This document shows positions 1-4,845 of a stretch of 5,117 bases of DNA, in pieces (position 1 is the first letter of the stretch; each line of letters begins with the position of its first letter). This DNA is from DATHVR01 sp035461175 (lineage in GTDB: Bacteria; Actinomycetota; Acidimicrobiia; Spongiisociales; ZC4RG35), in contig DATHVR010000132.1 in NCBI GenBank assembly GCA_035461175.1, positions 1 through 5,117 of the forward strand, in the 5' to 3' direction. Both the position numbers and the translations under genes were made by a program. A model generated the notes under the pieces. That model was given only the letters and a program-made list of their open reading frames with translations. It had not been told where the DNA came from and did not search any database.

Positions 1-2
1 TG

Positions 3-548
3 TTTCTGGCAGAGAAGACGAACCTGTTCGATGACGAGCTCAGAATCTTTCACGTTTCCCCCAAGTACGCGGTGTCCCGACGGCTGTCGCGCCTGGACAA
101 CCTCGAATACATCGCAGGTGACATCGCCAACCGCCCAAATACGACGGTGCGAATGGACCTGACGGCGGTCCCGCTCAAGTCGGCGTCGGTAGACGCGATC
201 ATATGCGTGCACGTGCTGGAGCACATCATCGAGGACAAGGCCGCGATCACCGAAATGCATCGGATCCTCCGGCCCGGAGGATGGGCAGTGATATCCGTCC
301 CGCTCCGACTCGATAGGCCGACCTATGAGGACGCCACCATTGTCACCGCAGCCGCGAGAGAGGCTGCCTTCGGCGAGACCACCCATGTGAGGTACTACGG
401 CTACGACTTCATCGACCGCCTGGAAGCCGCGGGATTCGAAGTTGCTCTGCATGAGGCGAGAGCAATCGACGATGATGAGAGGGATCGTTACGGGCTCCTC
501 GACGACGAGAACATCTTTTTCTGCCGTAGGGCCTCCGGAGCCGCATGA
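3..548 (+). CDS. Class I SAM-dependent methyltransferase, 3' part (5' end outside window)
   Basis: The frame is open to the left edge and gives 181 residues before TGA. It contains the C-terminal part of a type-11 Rossmann methyltransferase: RIFHVSPK at about residues 14-21 corresponds to the SAM-binding motif I in the subfamily that reads LHVAPE, then YIAGDIA (second strand with the acidic residue binding the ribose), VDAIICVHVLEHI (motif IV region) and HRILRPGGWAVISVP (motif V/VI). The C-terminus (YGYDF, LEAAGFEV, YGLLDDENIFFC) fits the same subfamily. Members of this subfamily as I recall them carry a further 60-70 N-terminal residues with a CPxC zinc-binding segment, which would lie upstream of the window. 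A GTG at 72 is an internal in-frame codon, not the start, because homology extends upstream of it. The substrate is unknown. The stop overlaps the start of the next gene (ATGA), so both are co-translated. The family call is firm; the biological substrate is not inferable. Confidence 0.88.
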   Translation, partial: FLAEKTNLFDDELRIFHVSPKYAVSRRLSRLDNLEYIAGDIANRPNTTVRMDLTAVPLKSASVDAIICVHVLEHIIEDKAAITEMHRILRPGGWAVISVPLRLDRPTYEDATIVTAAAREAAFGETTHVRYYGYDFIDRLEAAGFEVALHEARAIDDDERDRYGLLDDENIFFCRRASGAA

Positions 549-1264
549 CGACAGTAGCGATCGTCGGCGGCGACGGGGCCGGAAAAACCACCGTTGCCCG
601 GCACCTGACGACATCCACCGGTATTCGGGCGAAGTACTTGTATCTCGGCATGAGCGCGCAGTCGGGTGATCGACTCCTGCCGACATCGAGGATCGTCCTC
701 ATGCTCAAGCGTCGCTCGTATCGCCGGGACCTCGCCGTCACGTCCGGAGCGACCGGGGCGGCGAAACGTATACCGGCGGACCGCTATGAGTATTCACCCC
801 GGCGGCGGGGCAAGTTGTGGACGGCGGCGCGCCTCGCCAACAGGCTGGTCGAGGCCTGGTACCGGCAGGCGATCTCGTTGGCGTACCAGTTGCGAGGTTA
901 CGTGGTGATCTACGACCGTCACGTGCTGTTGGATGGCGGTTCCTTGGCGCCCCGGTCGCACGGACGAAGAGACTGGTCGACCGACGCCTATCACTGGCTG
1001 ATGCGGAACCTATACCCGCGGCCGGACCTGGTGCTGATGCTCGACGCATCCGGTGACGTCCTCTTCTCCCGCAAAGGCGAAGCCAGCCCCGAGTATCTCG
1101 AGGGAGAGCGACTGATGTACCTCACTCAGGCTCCCCACCTTCCCCATTTCGTCCGTCTCGACGCGTCTCAGCCCGTCGACAAGGTGAGGCGAGAGGCAGC
1201 CAACTTGGTCGCCGAGTTGTGCAACTCGTCACGTCCGGGTGGTCCGGTTTCCCGGCGGCGCTGA
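545..1264 (+). CDS. Thymidylate-kinase-like P-loop nucleoside/nucleotide kinase
   Basis: A 239-residue protein with a clear Walker A at residues 8-15 (GGDGAGKT) just after the first strand, a DRH motif at 124-126 that matches the catalytic DR(Y/H) of thymidylate kinases, a strand PDLVLMLD at 160-167 leading to the nucleotide-binding core, and a LID-like basic/acidic stretch RKGEASPEYLEGER at 176-189. Length is close to that of dTMP kinases (about 210), with a longer, arginine-rich insertion at about 55-95. Those features support transfer of phosphate from ATP to a nucleotide or related small molecule in the cytoplasm. It is probably not the housekeeping Tmk: the sequence is divergent, and such kinases are often found in surface-polysaccharide clusters (known context, not shown here). 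Start ATG at 545 overlaps the methyltransferase stop by 4 bp, so the two genes form an operon. The C-terminal tail is low-complexity and ends at TGA 1262-1264. Confidence 0.8.
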   Translation: MTTVAIVGGDGAGKTTVARHLTTSTGIRAKYLYLGMSAQSGDRLLPTSRIVLMLKRRSYRRDLAVTSGATGAAKRIPADRYEYSPRRRGKLWTAARLANRLVEAWYRQAISLAYQLRGYVVIYDRHVLLDGGSLAPRSHGRRDWSTDAYHWLMRNLYPRPDLVLMLDASGDVLFSRKGEASPEYLEGERLMYLTQAPHLPHFVRLDASQPVDKVRREAANLVAELCNSSRPGGPVSRRR

Positions 1265-1360
1265 ACGCTGACTCCAGTTGGCATGAGGCTGAGCGCTTCG
1301 GGGCTGCGTGATATCCAGCCGAGCCGTCCGGACCTCTGGAACCTGCGACCGACGACAACC

Positions 1361-1389
1361 TTCACATTGTCCGAGGCCTCCCATACGAT
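1361..1389 (+). promoter_or_regulatory. Candidate sigma-A-type promoter of the small HTH gene
   Basis: TTCACA at 1361-1366 matches five of six positions of the TTGACA -35 consensus; TACGAT at 1384-1389 fits the actinobacterial TANNNT -10 pattern; the spacer is exactly 17 bp. Transcription would begin near 1396, about 22 bases before the chosen ATG at 1418 and just upstream of its ribosome binding site. This suggests the HTH gene is transcribed independently of the kinase gene. Assigned by eye; no transcript data. Confidence 0.5.
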
Positions 1390-1405
1390 GGCGGTATACG
1401 TCATT

Positions 1406-1410
1406 GGAGG
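1406..1410 (+). promoter_or_regulatory. Ribosome binding site deciding the HTH start
   Basis: A perfect GGAGG lies seven bases ahead of ATG 1418. It decides for this ATG over the in-frame ATG at 1388, which overlaps the candidate -10 box and has no comparable site upstream. Confidence 0.75.
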
Positions 1411-1417
1411 ACGGCAC

Positions 1418-1663
1418 ATGGCGAATGAGGATCTACCTCCCATTCTGGACGCAGCCCAAGTAGCGGAACTGTTGGGCATGAACGTGCAGATGGTTCGCAG
1501 ATACGCCCGCGAAGGACGCCTCCCGGCCTACAAGCTGCCCGGAGGCCGGACGTTCAAGTTCTTCCGGGACGACCTGTTCGAGTTCATCCGTGCCCACCCG
1601 GTGGTTCCCGAGGGTGAGGCCGAATCTGAAGAACTCAGCTCCGCCGAGGTGGACGCCGACTGA
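1418..1663 (+). CDS. BldC/excisionase-type winged helix-turn-helix DNA-binding protein
   Basis: An 81-residue protein. Residues 9-60 form a MerR-like/HTH_17 DNA-binding domain: LDAAQVAELLGM (first helix), NVQMVRRYAREGRL (turn and recognition helix), then the wing LPAYKLPGGRTFKF and the capping DDLFEFI helix. The C-terminal 18 residues are strongly acidic (8 Glu/Asp). It resembles excisionase-family and Streptomyces BldC-like single-domain proteins, which bind DNA cooperatively as transcription factors; an actual excisionase role is unlikely because the gene sits outside the integrated element, at the other end of the pilus genes. Start chosen from the GGAGG at 1406-1410. A small HTH gene of this type beside Tad/Flp genes is a recurring arrangement in actinobacteria as I recall it, so a role in regulating the pilus operon is a reasonable inference. 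Its 3' end overlaps the convergent minus-strand gene by 29 bp. Confidence 0.85.
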   Translation: MANEDLPPILDAAQVAELLGMNVQMVRRYAREGRLPAYKLPGGRTFKFFRDDLFEFIRAHPVVPEGEAESEELSSAEVDAD

Positions 1664-2171
1664 ATACGACCGCGATCTCAGAGGTGGGGATGTAGGTCTC
1701 CGGTCCGGATCCTTCCGCCATCACCACGTGGTCGGCGGCCACCACTTCGATTCGGCCGTGTATCGAGGCCCCGGCCGAGGTGACGATGTCGAGGATCGCT
1801 TCCCGTTGCTCGTGTTCGCCGAGGCGTGCCCGCAGAGTCACGGAAGCGGCCCGGCCGGCCGACCCGCCCTGCCGGCTCGGGCTGGTGGTCACCAGGGCAT
1901 GGCCCAGGGCGATGTCGATGAGGTTCTCGCCATCGTCCATTGTCAGGTAGTCGGCGCCGACGGCGCTCAGCGGGTGGCTCAGGGTCAGCCCACCGGCCGC
2001 GACGGTGACGGTGTGGCCCCGGTGCATGGCGGCGCGGATCGCTTCGGCGAGGTCCCGGCGCCGGAGGCGCTGCAGTTCCGTGAACTGTTCGTCGACGGCC
2101 GCCTCATCCCGCAGCTCCCGTCCCGCCCCCTGACGGAGCGATCGGGCCAGATCGTCGAATTCGTCAGTCAC
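1635..2171 (-). CDS. Uncharacterised protein with two Sm-like beta-barrel repeats
   Basis: I do not recognise a named function. From GTG 2171 the protein has 178 residues. The first 50 are helical and charged (DEFDDLARSLRQ, then ELQRLRRRDLAEAI), followed by two similar beta-rich halves: residues 53-95 (VTVAAGG...VGADYLTMDDGENLIDI...ALV) and about 128-170 (DIVTSAGASIHG...VAADHVVMAEG...YIPTSEIAVV). The shared G/A-ADxxxM core followed by a strand resembles the Sm-like fold of actinobacterial proteins that read VGADxLxL twice. No signal peptide or membrane segment is seen, so it is probably cytoplasmic. Start is uncertain: TTG 2201 gives 188 residues and GTG 2192 gives 185, but none has a good Shine-Dalgarno; MTDEFDDLARS looks the most natural N-terminus. 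It is divergent from the pilus operon and convergent with the HTH gene, overlapping that gene's 3' end by 29 bp. Confidence 0.75.
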   Translation of the reverse strand: MTDEFDDLARSLRQGAGRELRDEAAVDEQFTELQRLRRRDLAEAIRAAMHRGHTVTVAAGGLTLSHPLSAVGADYLTMDDGENLIDIALGHALVTTSPSRQGGSAGRAASVTLRARLGEHEQREAILDIVTSAGASIHGRIEVVAADHVVMAEGSGPETYIPTSEIAVVFSRRPPRRS

Positions 2172-2242
2172 GGTTTTCGCGTTTTCCGGCACGCTCCACA
2201 ACGAAAGCGTAGGTTCTTCGGCGTGGATTGGGATGGGATGAT
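2172..2242. promoter_or_regulatory. Divergent intergenic region, likely promoters of the pilus operon and the Sm-like gene
   Basis: The only non-coding gap between the divergent genes. A plus-strand -10-like TAGGTT sits at 2210-2215 and a minus-strand -10-like TACGCT at 2211-2206, sharing the TA step at 2210-2211. Neither has a convincing -35 at 17-18 bp. The plus-strand start predicted from TAGGTT (near 2222) would leave a leader of about 20 bases before ATG 2243. Two GGGA stretches (2230-2233, 2235-2238) could serve as the cpaB ribosome binding site. The region is the natural candidate for control by the nearby HTH protein, but no clear operator repeat is visible. Confidence 0.35.
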
Positions 2243-2902
2243 ATGAGTGTGGGGCTCAGCCGAGGTGATGCCGCGGGAGTGAGGAAGTCGGCGAGCGGGT
2301 CGAGGCTGCGGCGTCTCAGCGTGGGCCATCTCGCCGTCGGCGTCGCCGCCATCCTCGCCTTCGTCGCCAATCTCGCTTTCCTGCGCTCCCAGGACGACAG
2401 CACGCTCGTGATGGTGGCGGCCCGTGATGTGGCGGCGGGGGAGACTCTGACGGCGGCAGACCTGGGGACGGCGCGGGTAAAGGCCGAGGGCGCCATACTC
2501 TCCTCCCTCGTCACCTCGCCGGATTCACTCGAAGGCAAGGTGGCGTCGCGCCCCATCATGGCGGGCACTCTCATCGCCGGAACCGATTTCCTCGACCGGG
2601 CCTCACCCGGTGGCCTGGCCTCGATGGCGGTACCGATCGACCCGGCCCACGCCGCCGGCGGCCTGATCCGGGTGGGCGATCGGGTCGACCTGGTCGACGT
2701 CACCCGCGAAGGCGGGGCCGCCTATGTCATCCGGGATGCTCCCGTCCTCTCGGTCTCCGAGGCGCGCACGGGCGCTCTGGCGGCGGGCGGCGGCGAGCAG
2801 CTGGTGATCGGAGTGACTTCCGACCAGGTACTGGCGGTTGCCGAGGCGATCGCCGACGGATCGGTGGACGTGGTCGTCACCACCGGGGTGGATGGTGGCT
2901 GA
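2243..2902 (+). CDS. cpaB: CpaB/RcpC-like SAF-domain protein of the Tad (Flp) pilus
   Basis: A 219-residue protein. A basic N-terminus (RKSASGSRLRRL) precedes one membrane segment at about residues 28-47 (VGHLAVGVAAILAFVANLAFL), giving an inside-to-outside orientation. A SAF domain follows at about 55-115 (VMVAARDVAAGETLTAADL ... IMAGTLI), then the RcpC/CpaB signature at 128-153 (MAVPIDPAHAAGGLIRVGDRVDLVDV). CpaB/RcpC proteins are extracytoplasmic parts of the Tad pilus machine and are thought to bind wall or envelope glycans through SAF; in Gram-positives, which lack the secretin, the role is less clear. ATG 2243 is preferred over TTG 2228 because GGGA stretches lie 4 and 9 bases upstream of it. 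The stop overlaps the next gene's start by 11 bp. First gene of the pilus operon in this window. Confidence 0.85.
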   Translation: MSVGLSRGDAAGVRKSASGSRLRRLSVGHLAVGVAAILAFVANLAFLRSQDDSTLVMVAARDVAAGETLTAADLGTARVKAEGAILSSLVTSPDSLEGKVASRPIMAGTLIAGTDFLDRASPGGLASMAVPIDPAHAAGGLIRVGDRVDLVDVTREGGAAYVIRDAPVLSVSEARTGALAAGGGEQLVIGVTSDQVLAVAEAIADGSVDVVVTTGVDGG

Positions 2903-4013
2903 CCTGGAACTGGCTCTGGCCGCCTCGGCCCGCGATTGGTCCGACACCCTGCACCGGTTCCTGACCGACCACGGCGGGGCCCGGGTGCGGGCCGTGGTTA
3001 TGGGCGCCGAAGAGGTGGGAGCAGAGGCGTTCGACGTTCTGATCATTGACGACGTGTGCTCGTTCCTGACGCCGCGCCTCGTCGAACAGGTGCGCCGGAG
3101 TGGACGCTCGGTGGTCGGCGTGTTCGACCCCCGCGACGGCGCCGACGCCAAGCGCCGACTCATCGACTGTGGTGTCGACGATGTGGTCGAGACGGAGGCC
3201 ACCCCCGAGGAGTTTCTGGCCGTGGTGCGGCGGGTGCGGGAGCTGCGGCCGGCACCGCCGCCGCAGGTGTCGGTCCAATCCGAGGTCGAGTCGGCCGGGC
3301 GTGTGATCGTCGTCGGTGCCCCGCCGGGAGGTGCCGGTGCCACCGAGATCGCCATCGGGCTGGCAGTCGAGCTGGGCGCACTTCTCATCGACGCCGATGA
3401 TCTCGCCCCGTCGGTGGCCCAGCGGCTGGGTTGTCCGCTCCATCCCAACCTGCGCACCGCCATCGACGTGATCCACCACCGATCGGGAGTGATCGATGAC
3501 GCCCTCACCTCGCTCGCCGGCCTCGACCTGGTGGCGGGCCTGGTGAGTGGCGAGGAGTGGAGTCAGCTCCATCCCGGCGAGGTGCAGGCCGTCGTGGACG
3601 AATACGCCGGCTCGGTAGGAACCGTGGTGGTGAACATCGCCTCGGGTCTCGAACGTCCCGAACTCGGGGAGGGCCGCTTCGGGCTGGCCCGCAGCCTGGT
3701 CGGGCGGGCCGACGTCGTGGTCGGGGTGGGGTTGCCACATCCGGTCGGGATCACACGTCTGATCCAGTGGATGGCCGAGGCGGCCACGTTGGCACCGGAC
3801 GGCCGCTGGCAGGTGGTCGTCAACCGCGTGCCCCGCTCTGCCTATCAACGGGGCGAGGTCGCCGGGGAGCTGGCGCGGGCGCTGCCGGGGGTTCCGGTCA
3901 GCCTGGTCGCCGAGGACTCCCGGGTGGGGGAGGCGGCCTGGGCCGGAGCCCTGGTCGGTGGTGGTCCTTTCCGGCGGGCGCTGCGGCGTCTGGCCGGCGA
4001 GGTGGGCGAGTGA
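2892..4013 (+). CDS. cpaE: CpaE/TadZ-like (Ssd-type) P-loop protein with degenerate Walker motifs
   Basis: A 373-residue protein in two parts. Residues 1-117 resemble an atypical response-regulator receiver (VLIIDD at 49-54, VVGVFDP at 74-80, then a helix EEFLAVVRRVREL). After a proline-rich linker (119-125), residues 137-370 form a MinD/ParA-like ATPase fold: a deviant P-loop region GAPPGGAGATE at 142-152, LLIDADD at 164-170, a Walker-B-position strand TVVVNIASGL at 244-253 and VVVNRVP at 308-314. CpaE/TadZ places the Tad pilus machine at its cellular position and works with CpaF. Both P-loop lysines (KGGxGKT) are missing and the Walker B aspartate position is Asn248, so ATP hydrolysis may be weak or lost; GGAGA-type P-loops are known in actinobacterial Ssd/CpaE-like proteins. 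ATG 2892 follows GGGGTGG closely; GTG 2895 is an alternative. Overlaps cpaB by 11 bp and the next gene by 4 bp (GTGA). Confidence 0.83.
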   Translation: MVADLELALAASARDWSDTLHRFLTDHGGARVRAVVMGAEEVGAEAFDVLIIDDVCSFLTPRLVEQVRRSGRSVVGVFDPRDGADAKRRLIDCGVDDVVETEATPEEFLAVVRRVRELRPAPPPQVSVQSEVESAGRVIVVGAPPGGAGATEIAIGLAVELGALLIDADDLAPSVAQRLGCPLHPNLRTAIDVIHHRSGVIDDALTSLAGLDLVAGLVSGEEWSQLHPGEVQAVVDEYAGSVGTVVVNIASGLERPELGEGRFGLARSLVGRADVVVGVGLPHPVGITRLIQWMAEAATLAPDGRWQVVVNRVPRSAYQRGEVAGELARALPGVPVSLVAEDSRVGEAAWAGALVGGGPFRRALRRLAGEVGE

Positions 4014-4816
4014 ACGACGCCTACGAGGAGATTCGTCGCCGGGCGGTGGCGCTGGTGGAGGAACAGGGGATCGACGTGGTCGCCGATCGGGAAGCAGCCC
4101 GCCGCGTGGTCGGTGGAGCGGTCGAGGAGTATCAGCGGCGTGCCCACCTGGGCCGGGGACGAGCCCTGGCCGACCCGGCGGCGATGTTGGAGCGGATCAT
4201 GCGGTCCGTGGCCGACTTCGGTCCGCTCACCGACCTGCTGGCCCGCCCCGATCTCGAAGAGGTGTTCATCGAGGGGAGCCGGGTCAGCTACATCGACGCC
4301 GGGGGCCGGCTGCGGGCCCTGGATCAGCCGACCTCCGAGCGGGAGAATCGACAGGTCCTGGAACGCCTGCTGGCCGACTCCGACCGCCGGCTCGACGCCT
4401 CCAGCCCCATGGTCCAGGCCAGGGTCCTGGACGATTCGGCCCGCCTCACGGCCGTCATCCCTCCGGTGGCGGATCGTCTGTCGGCCACGCTCCGCCGCTA
4501 CGCACTGCGGCGAGAAACACTCGACACCATGGTCGAGCGGTCGGCGCTCCCGCCGGCGGCGGCCCGCTTTCTGTGGGCGGTGATGCAGGCCTCCACCTCG
4601 ATCGTGGTGTCGGGCCCGCCGGGAGCGGGGAAGACCTCGCTCCTGTCTGCTCTGATCGGGGCGGTCCCGGCCGGCCACTGCGTGCGCTGCTGCGAGGAGG
4701 TGCGCGAGCTTCAAGTTCCGCTGGTGCACGGTTCCTTCTACGAAGCGAGGCCGCCCTCGCTCGATGGCCGGGGCGAGGTCAGCCTTCGGCACCTGGTGAA
4801 ACTGGTGCTGGCCACG
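4010..4816 (+). pseudogene. cpaF: CpaF/TadA secretion ATPase, truncated by an inserted element
   Basis: Starting at GTG 4010 (GTGA overlap with cpaE), about 268 residues read as a Tad-pilus ATPase of the type II/IV secretion superfamily, the hexameric motor that drives pilin assembly at the inner face of the membrane. Seen in order: a helical N-terminal domain (1-120; FGPLTDLLARPDLEEVFI at 70-87 is characteristic), LTAVIPPVA at 146-154, the Walker A SGPPGAGKTS at 201-210, an Asp-box-like CCEEVREL at 227-234, and a tail with FYEARPP and LRHLVKLVLA. CpaF proteins continue here with MRPDRIVVGEVRG (Walker B) and the His box. In this window, homology stops at residue 268 (codon 4811-4813), and the frame then runs open as unrelated sequence to the right edge (101 further codons). 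Roughly 40% of the normal protein, including Walker B, is missing, so it should be inactive. The 3' part probably lies beyond the inserted element. Confidence 0.85.
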
Positions 4817-4845
4817 TGTATGTTTCCACATTATGCTCCGGACGT
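4800..4845. other. Probable attachment-site junction (attL/attR) of the integrative element
   Basis: The host side ends in GC-rich cpaF sequence coding for LVKLVLA (to 4813). From about 4814-4819 base composition becomes more AT-rich (TGTATGTTTCCACATTATG) and no longer codes for CpaF. Serine integrases recombine at non-identical sites sharing only a few core bases and are commonly encoded next to one att end, as here. Since CpaF proteins normally have Met after this LVLA, the shared core may be within GTGCTGGCCA (4805-4814). The exact crossover cannot be fixed from one junction. A similar string, ACGT(G)TATGT, occurs at 4814-4823 and again, as ACGTATGT, at 4842-4849, which may be part of a recombinase half-site. 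Confidence 0.55.
4809..4837 (+). promoter_or_regulatory. Candidate hybrid promoter for the integrase, possibly leaderless
   Basis: TATGCT at 4832-4837 fits the TANNNT -10 pattern and is 8 bases before the integrase ATG, the spacing expected for a leaderless actinobacterial transcript. Seventeen bases upstream, TGGCCA at 4809-4814 matches four of six -35 positions and would come from host cpaF. No good Shine-Dalgarno is present. Weak evidence, by eye only. Confidence 0.25.

Noticed and set aside
1302..1320. Possible terminator hairpin after the kinase (GGCTG/CAGCC stem)
   Set aside because: The stem is only five pairs with a nine-base loop and no T-run follows; chance occurrence is likely at this GC content.
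1388..1417. Upstream ATG at 1388 as the start of the HTH protein
   Set aside because: It overlaps the candidate -10 box and lacks a ribosome binding site, whereas ATG 1418 has a perfect GGAGG seven bases before it.
1418..1663. Reading the HTH protein as the excisionase of the mobile element
   Set aside because: It lies about 3.1 kb outside the element boundary on the host side, and serine integrases use unrelated directionality factors; its fold matches BldC-like regulators equally well.
1590..2246. 218-codon plus-strand open frame across the Sm-like gene
   Set aside because: Its product is low-complexity and overlaps the HTH tail in another frame; the minus-strand reading has structured internal repeats and normal composition.
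2603..3848. Long minus-strand open frames opposite cpaB and cpaE (2164-2703, 2603-3508, 2877-3848)
   Set aside because: Composition is dominated by Arg/Ser/Pro/His with no recognisable motif, and the plus-strand genes are well supported.
4820..4831. Short inverted repeat ATGT-TTCC-ACAT inside the junction
   Set aside because: Only four base pairs per arm; too short to call an operator or recombinase site, though it lies in the att region.
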